Part shown: positions 35,248-42,935 of the stretch, piece after piece
Numbering within the stretch: the first letter of the stretch is position 1
Layout of the letters: each line of letters starts with the position of its first letter
Source of the DNA: CAZRGV01 sp964599655
GTDB taxonomy: Bacteria; Planctomycetota; Planctomycetia; Isosphaerales; Isosphaeraceae
Assembly: GCA_964599655.1 (NCBI GenBank)
Contig: CAZRGV010000044.1
Coordinates: 1-42,935 of the forward strand
DNA: 42,935 nucleotides
Direction: 5' to 3'
The notes under the pieces: model-generated
The model's input: only the letters and a program-made list of their open reading frames with translations
What the model was told of the DNA's origin: nothing
Databases searched by the model: none
Program-made: the position numbers and the translations under genes

Positions 35248-36156
35248 TTATGGCGATTCTTTCACTCCAGCCGGATCGGCCGTCAGGAACGCGAGCAGGG
35301 CCTGGGCGGCTCGAATGCGGACATCGATGGCGGAATCATCGAGTCGTCGGGTGAGCGTGCCGACCAGGCGGGGGTCGCGGTACTCGGCGGCGAACTCGGC
35401 CGCATAAGCGCGAATGGCCGGGTCGGGATCGTCCAGGTTCCGGGCGAGCTTCGATCGGCCCTCGGCATCGCCGAGGCAGGCCAGGGCGTGCTCGGCGTAG
35501 GCTCGAGCGAGCGGTTCCGACTCACGCCCGAGGTTCCGTCGAAGCTGGGGAATGTCGCTCTTGTCGCCGAGACGCGCGAGGATCCAGGCGGCGATCATCC
35601 GTCCCTCGGAATCGTCCCCGGCCAGATGCCGCCGGATCAAGGGGAAGGCCTCCGAGTCCCCGCGTCGAGCGAGAGCGGCGGCCGCCATCAGTTGCAACTT
35701 GGCCATCGACGGCCGGTCCATCGCCCGTCGGAGCAACCGACCGTCCCCGACTTCGCCGATCTTGTACAGGCTTTCCGCCGCATGCGTGTGGCCGTAAGGG
35801 TCGGGATCGGCGAGGGTTTCGAGCAACACGGCCACCTTGTCTCGCTCACCGGCTCGGGCCAGCTCGCGGGCCAGGCCACAACGCTTCTGGGCATCGCGCT
35901 CGGAATCGAGCCGGCCCTGAAGCGCCTCACGAACCTCGGCGCCTTGTCCGGCTCGCGCTGGCTGTCCAGCGAGGCCACGAATTCGGCCTCGNNNNNNNNN
36001 NAAATCGTCCGACTTCAGACCGGCTCGCAGGACCGCAAGGCAGCGCTGGCGCAACGCGTCGGACCGGCGATCGGCCCTCGCTGGAGAATCGTCAAGCCCA
36101 AGGCTCGAAAGGACGAGAATCCCAAGTGTTATATTGATCTTATAATCTGTTTTCAT
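35248..36156 (-). CDS. HEAT-repeat protein (interrupted by assembly gap)
   Basis: About 300 residues as assembled. The N-terminus (MKTDYKINITLGILVLSSLG) looks like a signal peptide. After the gap come about six HEAT/PBS-lyase-type helical repeats: RCGLARELARAG, HTHAAESLYKIG, MAAAALARRGDSEAFPLIRRHL, GRMIAAWILARLG, ARAYAEHALACLGD, IRAYAAEFAAEYRD and IRAAQALLAFL. It is a binding scaffold of unknown partner. It starts 35 bp after the SSS symporter stop on the same strand and is probably cotranscribed with it and the DapA-like gene, so it may belong to the same carbohydrate-acid uptake unit. The 10-N gap (35992-36001) lies about 50 residues in. Confidence 0.75.
   Translation of the reverse strand: MKTDYKINITLGILVLSSLGLDDSPARADRRSDALRQRCLAVLRAGLKSDDXXXXRGRIRGLAGQPARAGQGAEVREALQGRLDSERDAQKRCGLARELARAGERDKVAVLLETLADPDPYGHTHAAESLYKIGEVGDGRLLRRAMDRPSMAKLQLMAAAALARRGDSEAFPLIRRHLAGDDSEGRMIAAWILARLGDKSDIPQLRRNLGRESEPLARAYAEHALACLGDAEGRSKLARNLDDPDPAIRAYAAEFAAEYRDPRLVGTLTRRLDDSAIDVRIRAAQALLAFLTADPAGVKESP
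35992..36001. other. assembly gap (10 N) inside the HEAT protein gene
   Basis: Ten N of unknown true length. The reading frame on both sides happens to match, but the residues just after it (RGRIRGLAGQPARAGQG) are poorer than the rest, so the local sequence is suspect. Confidence 0.85.
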
Positions 36157-36191
36157 AATTTCTATCCCCGCGAAAGCCCCGACATGGATCT

Positions 36192-37838
36192 TCAGCGTGC
36201 CTCCTCGAGCCGCCGGCGCGTCATGACACTCCGCCAGGTCAGGCCCTCGGTCTGTTCCGGCCTGGGTCCGGGCAACAGGCCGCCGAGCAACGAGGCGAGT
36301 ACGAAGGTCGACAACCAGGAGAGCGGGACGACCAGATAAGGCGACGGTCCGGCCCAACCCGGAACAAGGTCGCCGAAGGCGAAGAGCGCGCCGGTCACGA
36401 CCCCGATCAACCCCGCGATCAGCACGGCCGCCTCGCCGACCTGAGGCAGCAGGATACCCGCCATGAAGATCGCGCCCATCGGGCCGAGCACCAAATTGAA
36501 ACTCTTGAGTGTCAAATCGATGATGTTATATCGATCTGGAAGAAAATTGATTAGAAGCCCCATGATCGTGACAGCCAGACCAATCGCCAGGGTGAGCCAG
36601 CGGGCCTGATGCAGCTCGGCGCGGGCCGTCGAATCGTGCCGCTTCCGCTTGCGAAGCAGGTCGACGAGCAGGACCGTCGCGACCGAGTTGATTCCGGAGT
36701 CGACGCTCGACTGGGCCACCGCGAAGACGGCGGCGATCACCAGGCCGCTCACGCCCACCGGCAGGCCGTGCACGATGAAGTGCGGAAAGATCTGGTCAGC
36801 GAAGGCCGGCGACCGAGGGTCGTCGACCCCGGACGGTAACTGGTCGGGATGCCGCAGGTAGTACGTCAGGAGGGCCATTCCGACCAGGACCAGGACGATC
36901 TCGACACCAATGTTCAGGACGTAACTCAAGGCGGCCGTTCGCCGGGCGGCCGCGGCGTCTCGCGTCGAGAAGTAACGCTGAAGCGCCACCTGATCTGAGG
37001 CATGTGTGCAAACGTTCCAGAAGAATCCGGCCAGGACCGTCCAGAGGACGGTTACCCGAAGGCTCAGGTCCCAGCTCGCCAGAGGCGGCAGCTTGTGAGC
37101 CACCCGCGTCGTTTCGCGCCACCATTCGGCGGGACCGGTCCCGGTCCTCGCCGCGATGATCAGGATCGTCAACACGGCCCCCGAGGCCAGCACGAGGAAC
37201 TGGATCACGTCGGTCCAGATCACGGCGCGGATGCCCCCCAGGGCCGTGTAGAGCGTGCTCACGACGCACGTCCCGACCAGAACCATGTAGAACCAGCCTC
37301 GGTCATCGAGCTGGACAGCCTGTCCGGTCAGAACCGCCAAGGCCTTCGGCCCCGTGGCCGCTGTCATCAGCGCCAGCGCTCTCGAGGCCGTGAAGACGAT
37401 CGCCCCCATCCAGACCAGCCGCATGTACAGAAAGAGCCACGCGCCGAGGAACCGGGTTTTCGTCCCGAACCGCCGTTCCAGGTACTCATACGCACTCGTC
37501 AAACCGAGTCGCATGAAGAATGGTACCCAAACATAGCCGACCACCACGAACGCGAACGGCAGGCAGATCAGTCCGATGGCCTGCCCCATGCCGTGCTGGA
37601 TCAGCTCGCCGGGGAAGCCCAGGTAGGTCAAGGTCGACATGAGCGTGGCCAGCATGCTCACGCCGACGGCCCACCAGGGCATGTTTCGCCCGCCGACGAA
37701 GTAATCCTCCGTCGTCTCCTGCTTCCGGCCCAGGTACACACCGACCCCCAGCAGGAGAACCATGTACGCGGTCACGACGAGGTAGTCGGCCACTTGCAGG
37801 CCCGTCGTGGCGAGCGGGGCAGGGGGGTTAGGATTCAT
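36192..37838 (-). CDS. sodium:solute symporter (SSS family)
   Basis: A 548-residue protein with about thirteen membrane segments. It starts with YLVVTAYMVLLLGVGVYLGRKQETTEDYFVGGRNMPWW, the SSS opening with the conserved DYFVGGR. It continues through SAYEYLERRFG and ALGGIRAVIWTDVIQFL, the segment that lines the sodium path. It imports a sugar, sugar acid or amino acid with Na+. It lies 108 bp downstream of the DapA-like lyase; such symporter/lyase pairs suggest uptake and cleavage of a sialic-acid-like or 2-keto-acid sugar. One in-frame stretch near 36505-36560 is locally AT-rich. Confidence 0.9.
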   Translation of the reverse strand: MNPNPPAPLATTGLQVADYLVVTAYMVLLLGVGVYLGRKQETTEDYFVGGRNMPWWAVGVSMLATLMSTLTYLGFPGELIQHGMGQAIGLICLPFAFVVVGYVWVPFFMRLGLTSAYEYLERRFGTKTRFLGAWLFLYMRLVWMGAIVFTASRALALMTAATGPKALAVLTGQAVQLDDRGWFYMVLVGTCVVSTLYTALGGIRAVIWTDVIQFLVLASGAVLTILIIAARTGTGPAEWWRETTRVAHKLPPLASWDLSLRVTVLWTVLAGFFWNVCTHASDQVALQRYFSTRDAAAARRTAALSYVLNIGVEIVLVLVGMALLTYYLRHPDQLPSGVDDPRSPAFADQIFPHFIVHGLPVGVSGLVIAAVFAVAQSSVDSGINSVATVLLVDLLRKRKRHDSTARAELHQARWLTLAIGLAVTIMGLLINFLPDRYNIIDLTLKSFNLVLGPMGAIFMAGILLPQVGEAAVLIAGLIGVVTGALFAFGDLVPGWAGPSPYLVVPLSWLSTFVLASLLGGLLPGPRPEQTEGLTWRSVMTRRRLEEAR

Positions 37839-37946
37839 GAGTCCAAGTCCATGGGTTTTCGTGCGGGAGGGGGGGCGCGGTCCCTGGACGGCCCTCGGAT
37901 CGGACCGCGCTCGCCTCCATCGTGTTTTCGAAGTCTCTGAGTTCCC

Positions 37947-38941
37947 TTACTTCTTCAAGTGAGGCACTCCGGTTTTTTCGAGCATCCGCCGGGCCTTTTC
38001 CCGGAAGATCGGACGAATGTCTCGCGTTGGCGGGCGGCAGCGGCTGGAATCCAGCCCGATCAACTCCAGGCCGAGCTTGTCCAGGTGCCCCTCGCCGCCG
38101 GTGAACTGGGCGACCTCGGTGACGAGGTCGTAGTAGGGCGGAATGCCCCGCGTGATTTCCTCCTGCGCCTCGACGTACTTCCGTTCCTCCAGCAGGTTCC
38201 AGAGCCGCACGCCCCACTCGGGCCAGTAGTTGCTCGGGTGAGTGTTGATGCCCCGGCCGCCTCGCATGTGCGTCAGGACGAACTGCAACTGGTTGTCGAT
38301 CACGCAGAGCCGGTCGGCGAAGAGCCGGCGGAACGCCTGCGTCGTCGGCACCTTCGGCCGGGGAACCGGAGGCAGGCTNNNNNNNNNNCCTTTTCGTACT
38401 CGTAGGACGACGGGGCGCCCCACTTCAGGCCCGCCAGGTTGGGCAGCTCGGCGAGCCGGCCGATCAGGTCGAGCGGCACCTTGTAGCCCATCCAGTACGT
38501 GGTGTAGAGCACCAGTCCGACGTCGGCCGACTCGGCGATCGCCTTCATGTACTCGTAAACATCCTCATCCGTGGGAGGATGATAGAACGGTGGCGAGACC
38601 TGGATGGCATCGGCGCCGAGGCGTTCGGCCCCCTTGGCCAGGGCGATCGCTTCTCGCAGGTTGGTCGACTGCGCTCCGAGAATCACGCCGACTTTTCCGC
38701 CCGTGGCTTCGAGGACCGTCTCGGCCACTCGGAGCCGCTCCTCGACGGTCAGGGTCGAGAAGTCCCCCGCCGCGCCACAGGCCAGCAGCACGCCGTTGCC
38801 CTCTCGCACGCCCCCATCAAGCAGGAACTGAACGTGCCGCCGCATCCCGTTCAGGTTCAGCTCGAGGTCGTCGTCGCGAAAGAGGGTCGGAATCGCAATG
38901 TAACAACCGGACAGCCTCGCCCGAGCTCGTTCTCGGTCCAT
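37947..38941 (-). CDS. DapA/NanA-family aldolase or lyase (interrupted by assembly gap)
   Basis: A class I aldolase-fold protein of about 330 residues, in the dihydrodipicolinate synthase/N-acetylneuraminate lyase family. It has the GxxGxxxxLTxxER region (CGAAGDFSTLTVEERLRV), the VGVILGAQS strand, GADAIQVSPPFYHPPTDEDVYEY, LYTTYWMGYKVPLDLI with the Tyr, and GLKWGAP, where the Schiff-base Lys is expected. It cleaves or forms a 2-keto-3-deoxy or sialic-acid-like compound. ATG 38941 is the start. At the 10-N gap the two sides carry different versions of the same region and different frames, so the middle of the protein is unreliable. It is followed by the SSS symporter. Confidence 0.85.
38379..38388. 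other. assembly gap (10 N) inside the DapA-like gene
   Basis: Before the gap the protein reads ELPNLAGLKWGAPSSYEYEK. After it comes SLPPVPRPKVPTTQAFRRLF, which aligns to the same region (S/E, LP, K, then helix) rather than continuing it. The frame also changes. A join of two versions is likely. Confidence 0.8.
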
Positions 38942-40056
38942 GCCCGCAACTCCCAGCCAGGTTTCGTTGTGATCCAACCTCCGAAGTGCGTCAACATAGC
39001 AAGACCGCCCGCCCGTTGCCACGTGGCGGTTCCCTCGAATCTCCCTCGCTTCGACGAGAGCGTCGTCCCTGAATTCGCACGTTCGATCGATCGTTGATCG
39101 GACGTTCGGCCCGTGCGATTGGAGAAGGGGCGTCCTCGGAGCAAGGCGGCGGTTGCGGTCGAGTCGTGTCGGGACGACCCTCTCTACGCACCTGGACCGA
39201 GTCCTACCGCGTTTCCTCAGGGGGCTCGGGTGCCACGGGTCGCCCTCGACCCGTGTTCCATGTCGACCCAGGCCAGAACCCTGGTCGGGGACGACCCTTG
39301 GCACCCGGAAAACTCGGCTCAACCCGGTCGACTCGCTTAGGACACGCCGCGTGAGAGGGCCACACGTCCAGAGTTGACCGCCCGCGGCGCGCCTCGAGGT
39401 TGATGCCGAGCCGTCGCGCGTCGCTCCGGTGTCACGGATCGCTTCCCGCTCCAGAAATCGCGCACGATGATGTTCATGTTCCAGCCACCACAACCGTCGG
39501 ACAACGCCCGGTGGTTCGCCGATGGCGCCGGCCGGCCGGGTAATCGGGCGATCGCGGGTCAGAACTTCGGCGAACGCGTCGGAGGGGCGGCGCCATGCGT
39601 TGGGGCGGCTCGCCTTGAGGATGACGAGCCTCGGATCGCGATGGACCCCGTCGAGCTCCCGGCCATCACCAGCGCCGAGAGTGTCCGGCTGCAACCCAGG
39701 ACGTTCCGGGTCCATCGCGCCTGGAAAGTCGTCCACGGCCGGTACGGCCACGGCCGGGATCGCGCCCCGGAAAACCAGGGCACGCTTGCCCCGACGTTCA
39801 ACGGCCGTAATGTCGGACTTTCGGCCGCTGGCCCTTGCACAACCGCGTCGGGGATTTTTTCTTTTTTCAGCAACTATGCCATTGAATAGAATTTCTATCA
39901 ATTTGAGTTATAACCTTATTTTTGCATTTTTCGGCAAATCGGTATTAAGAAACGTTTTATTCTATTTTTCACCGGCTTTTTCAGATCTTCGATTCATTGG
40001 GCCGGGGCTCGTGACGGCACGGCCCCGGCCGCTTGGGTGGACAGTGAGACGGACGA
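38942..40056. other. long intergenic region with an AT-rich end
   Basis: 1.1 kb between the DapA-like gene and the PHP metallohydrolase. Long open frames exist on both strands but none shows a domain or signal peptide. It holds a palindromic element (39227-39307) and, at 39845-39985, an AT-rich tract with T-runs just downstream of the metallohydrolase stop, which may end that transcript. Confidence 0.5.
39227..39307. repeat. 81-bp palindromic element
   Basis: The ends cgggtgcca (39227-39235) and tggcacccg (39299-39307) are perfect 9-bp inverted repeats. Nested inside are acgggtcg/cgacccgt (39235-39254, 4-nt loop) and a weaker ccagg/cctgg hairpin. This is the build of REP- or MITE-like intergenic elements. 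A single copy is seen in this window. Confidence 0.6.
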
Positions 40057-42600
40057 TCAACGGCCTCCCTTGACGGGCAGTCCGCCGAGGGTGTCGCCAT
40101 TCGGCTTGAAGCCGCCGCCGTCGACGTCAACGAAGATCGGGTTCGACACGGCGACCGGGCGATCCTTTTCGTGATCGGGGCCCATGACCGCGCCGAGTTT
40201 CGAGCCCTCGCCGATGACCGCCACGATCACGTGGGTGTCGCCGTCGAGATGCAGGGGGATTTCCTGGTCGAACTTCACGGTGTTGTTCGTGAACCGGTCG
40301 GGTGTTGCGCGTCGGGTGAAGTTGAGCGACTCGGCGGGTCGGCCGTTGAGGAAGACCTGGACCCGATCGACGTCGAACCAGTTGGGGCACTGCACGCGGA
40401 CCTTCAGGGTCGCGTCGCCGCCGGAGACGGCGAGGTTGTCGCCGGGAATCGCCTCGGTCTCGGACCCGCTGGAGGCCCGGAGCGAAACCTCGAGGAACGG
40501 TCCGTTCGACATGACGAGGTGGCCGCCCTCGGCGGCGTGAACGATGTCGAGGGTGCGGATCTCGGCTGGGTCGTCGGTCGGGCTCTTGAGGTAGTTCCGG
40601 AGGAATCCCGAGCCGTGGAAGTTGTAGTGGGCGTCGGTGTTGACCACGCCCGTGATGCGGCGTCCCTGGTTTAGGAGCTGAAGCCAATTGACAATCGTGT
40701 TATTCTGAACACTCGTTCCTGATTTAATGGTCGCGGGCTCGAAGATCGTGTCGGGGGGATGGACCTCGATGACGTCCATGTGGCCGAACATGCCTTCGAA
40801 GCCCTTGTCGGGCTCGCCGTCGCCGTTCTTGTCGCGGAACATCCAGCCCATGTCGGGATGGTTCACCTGAACGAGTTTTTCACTGTTGCCGTCCCAGAGG
40901 GCCAGCCGCTCGATCTGAATCGCGGGGTCGTCGTCGGGCGTCGGTCCGCCGCCGTCCTGCGTGTGCGGGCGAAGCACGAGCGGGAAGGCGTTCTGGTGAT
41001 TCAAAGGCAGGGGCTTGCCGGTCAACTCGATGCCGACGCAGGTGCCCATGCGATTTTCGACCCCCAATCGCTTGAGGTGCGGGGCGTAGGTCGACAGGCG
41101 GTTGTGCTCGGTGCAAGGGGCGAACTCGACGTGCTCGCAGAGCAGGTTCAGCACGCGGCCCAGTTGGCTCGACGTGTTGTCGCCCGAGGGGGAGGAGTGG
41201 CTGTGGAAATCGGCGCTGATCCAGCCGTCGGTCTTCACCGAGCGGACGAGCTTCGCATTGAGATGCGCCGTTTTGCCGCGTTCGACATCAATCTTTGTGA
41301 ACACCGCGTCATATTCGGGTCCGTAGCTGATGATCACATCGTACGATCCGGGCTCCAGCTTGCGTCGGAACCGGCCATTCTGGCTGTAGAACAGGTTCTT
41401 GACGGCGTGCTCGCCGCTGTCGGGACCGAAGTCGGGCGTTGGGGTTCCGTCTCGCCCGAGGAACTGGACCTTGCAGGGAATCGGCCCGCCCTGATCGTCG
41501 TCGATCTTCGCGATGACCACGCCGGACTGGGGCATCTCGATGGTCAACGACGACGCGGAGCCGCCCTGGACGGGCACGGTCTTCGAGCCATGACCGAGGG
41601 CCGAGATGGTCAACGTGCCGGGTTTGTCTCCCACGGTCAGTTGGATCTGCCCCTTGGCGTCGGTGGTTCCCCAGGCGTGCGGTTTGCCGTCGATCGCCAG
41701 GACGACATCGGCGTGGGCCACCGGCCGGCCCGTTGTGTCCTTGACCGAGAGGGCCACGGCGTTCTCGGCGGTTCCGGCCAGATCGTTCGCGACCCGCCGG
41801 AGGTCGAAGAGGTTCGCGCCAGGGATGACGCGACGGACGAGCCGGTACGACTCGCCGGGGGCGAGGCGGATGGCGACCTTTCCGTCCTTGTCGCGATAGC
41901 GGATTTGCAGCGCGCGGCCTCGACCGCCGACGACCTCGTGCCCCTCGGCGACCACGCCGTAGGCCTGGCCGAAGGCCTTGTCGTAGGCCCAGAAGAGATT
42001 CGAGGCCCCTTCGGGGCTGGTCTCGAACGAGCGATCGGCGCGGATGGAGTCGGTCAGGACGGCATCGGCCGGGGCATCGCCTCGGTTGGCGAAGGTGGTG
42101 GTCACCACGACGAACGGGGAGCCGTCCTCGAGGGTGTAGGCGACCTCGACATCGGGTTCCCTCTCCTTGGGCGAGGCGACCAGCCGCAAGGTGACGCGCC
42201 GGGCCTTGACGAACACACCCTCCAGCTCGGCGGTTTCGTAGACCGTTGGGGCCTCGACGTCAATCCCGCCGAACCGCAGGTCTCGAAGCTGGGCCCCGGG
42301 GTAAAAGGCCGAAAGCTGGTCGCTCTGGTGGTCGCGCCGGGTCAGGTCGATCAGGCAGCCACCGACGTCTCGCACGGTCATGTTGGCGTGGCGGCCTCGC
42401 TTGGGGTGGGCGACGACCGCGATGATCTGGTCGTTGGCGATCGCGAAGTCGCCATAGATCGCGTCGACTTCCTTGCCACGCGGAACGTAGCGGTCCCAGG
42501 TCTGCGGCGAAAGCGCGACCAGGTCGGCGGCCATCGCAGGGGAGGCGAAGACCGCCAGCAAGACAACGGGCAAGATTTGGCGGGGGAGGAAGCGTCTCAT
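40057..42600 (-). CDS. secreted CehA/McbA-family PHP-type metallohydrolase
   Basis: An 847-residue protein with a signal peptide (MRRFLPRQILPVVLLAVFASPAMA). The first 270 residues form a beta-rich region, followed by carboxypeptidase-regulatory-like beta domains (SVKDTTGRPVAHADVVLAID; PIPCKVQFLGRDG). The catalytic PHP-like domain follows at about 475-680: ADFHSHSSPSGDN (metal ligands H-x-H), APCTEHNR, VNHPDMGW and VVNTDAHYNFHGS. A C-terminal beta domain (LKVRVQCPNWFDVDRVQVFLNG) completes it. CehA and McbA are carbaryl hydrolases; most members have unknown substrates, likely phosphoesters or esters. ATG 42600 begins the signal peptide. It is a single gene with no partner in view. Confidence 0.88.
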   Translation of the reverse strand: MRRFLPRQILPVVLLAVFASPAMAADLVALSPQTWDRYVPRGKEVDAIYGDFAIANDQIIAVVAHPKRGRHANMTVRDVGGCLIDLTRRDHQSDQLSAFYPGAQLRDLRFGGIDVEAPTVYETAELEGVFVKARRVTLRLVASPKEREPDVEVAYTLEDGSPFVVVTTTFANRGDAPADAVLTDSIRADRSFETSPEGASNLFWAYDKAFGQAYGVVAEGHEVVGGRGRALQIRYRDKDGKVAIRLAPGESYRLVRRVIPGANLFDLRRVANDLAGTAENAVALSVKDTTGRPVAHADVVLAIDGKPHAWGTTDAKGQIQLTVGDKPGTLTISALGHGSKTVPVQGGSASSLTIEMPQSGVVIAKIDDDQGGPIPCKVQFLGRDGTPTPDFGPDSGEHAVKNLFYSQNGRFRRKLEPGSYDVIISYGPEYDAVFTKIDVERGKTAHLNAKLVRSVKTDGWISADFHSHSSPSGDNTSSQLGRVLNLLCEHVEFAPCTEHNRLSTYAPHLKRLGVENRMGTCVGIELTGKPLPLNHQNAFPLVLRPHTQDGGGPTPDDDPAIQIERLALWDGNSEKLVQVNHPDMGWMFRDKNGDGEPDKGFEGMFGHMDVIEVHPPDTIFEPATIKSGTSVQNNTIVNWLQLLNQGRRITGVVNTDAHYNFHGSGFLRNYLKSPTDDPAEIRTLDIVHAAEGGHLVMSNGPFLEVSLRASSGSETEAIPGDNLAVSGGDATLKVRVQCPNWFDVDRVQVFLNGRPAESLNFTRRATPDRFTNNTVKFDQEIPLHLDGDTHVIVAVIGEGSKLGAVMGPDHEKDRPVAVSNPIFVDVDGGGFKPNGDTLGGLPVKGGR

Positions 42601-42935
42601 GGTGGGTCTCTCTCGGGTCGTGGGCCTCGGACTCGGATCCCTTCCGTTGCTGGGCGAACGTCGAGGAAACCCGGTCCAGGGACGCTCAGCGGCGACCTTC
42701 GACGTGCATCCTCAACGGTTCACCCATGGCCATGGACGGTTCGGGAAGGAACCCTATTATCCGCAAGACGAGGCCCGCGCCTATTGAATTCTCCGTGAAG
42801 AATGGCTCGGCGGCTCGGAATCGAATGGGTGGGTTCCGCATCGATGTCAAATCCACGCATGGTCATTGACTATGTTTTTTCGTACCTTCCACGTCCCGCG
42901 ATCGGCGAAGGTCGAATCGCGTCTGGATATGTTGC
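42601..42935. other. upstream region of the metallohydrolase
   Basis: 335 bp to the window end. It must contain the promoter of the metallohydrolase gene; no gene, RNA or consensus promoter is recognised. The open frames here are short and unsupported. Confidence 0.5.

Noticed and set aside
39467..39889. A 140-codon plus-strand open frame and a longer minus-strand open frame in the 39-40 kb region
   Set aside because: Both look like translated non-coding GC-rich DNA: no domains, no signal peptide, no ribosome-binding site. The minus-strand frame is only an upstream extension of the DapA-like gene.
1..42935. CRISPR array, rRNA operon, intact transposase or integrase, prophage genes
   Set aside because: I looked for repeated direct units, rRNA landmarks, DDE/serine/tyrosine recombinase motifs and phage structural proteins and found none intact.

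Overview
The window looks like draft or metagenome-assembled chromosome from a GC-rich planctomycete, probably of the Isosphaeraceae type. This is inferred from gene content: an FG-GAP/VCBS repeat protein, a CehA/McBA-type metallohydrolase, a DapA-like/SSS-symporter/HEAT cluster, YfhO-like and GT-C membrane proteins, and a secreted HEAT/TPR protein. Four runs of N interrupt it (77 N in rho; 10 N each in an enolase, a HEAT protein and a DapA-like gene), and all four fall inside genes.

Layout. 0.26-6.2 kb: tRNA-Leu(TAA), a GT-C membrane glycosyltransferase, csrA, a YfhO-like membrane protein and argC, ending at a bidirectional terminator. 6.3-17.0 kb: a long minus-strand housekeeping run, in order of transcription polA, a secreted HEAT/TPR-like protein, coaE, rho, ribH, a CBM9-like protein and an S1-domain protein. 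17.3-22.9 kb: a membrane-anchored coiled-coil protein ending in a BRCT-like domain, citrate synthase, an SDR oxidoreductase, a GbsR/MarR-like regulator and a 59-residue ribbon-helix-helix protein. 23.1-33.1 kb: an accessory island beginning at tRNA-Asn(GTT). 33.2-42.6 kb: FG-GAP protein, HEAT protein, SSS symporter, DapA-like lyase and a PHP-domain metallohydrolase.

The island is the main discovery. At 26.79 kb there is a near-textbook crcB (fluoride) riboswitch with a consensus-like promoter directly upstream and a strong intrinsic terminator downstream. Behind it lie, co-directionally, a DUF211 protein, a VIT1/CCC1-like membrane protein, enolase (the classic fluoride-sensitive glycolytic enzyme) and a metallophosphoesterase. 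A type IIIA P-type H+-ATPase converges on them. On the other side are a MOT1-type anion transporter and an MFS transporter. No CrcB/Fluc or CLC-F fluoride exporter is present in the window, so the DUF211/VIT-like pair is a candidate for a poorly described fluoride-response module.

The island carries scars of mobility. A 39-bp direct repeat starts at the tRNA-Asn 3' end and recurs 3 kb away next to a decayed second copy of the MFS gene. Two decayed copies of a helix-turn-helix gene bracket the riboswitch cargo. A caution applies: the 10-N joins in the enolase and in the DapA-like gene each place two diverged versions of the same protein segment on either side, so the scaffold may be chimeric there.
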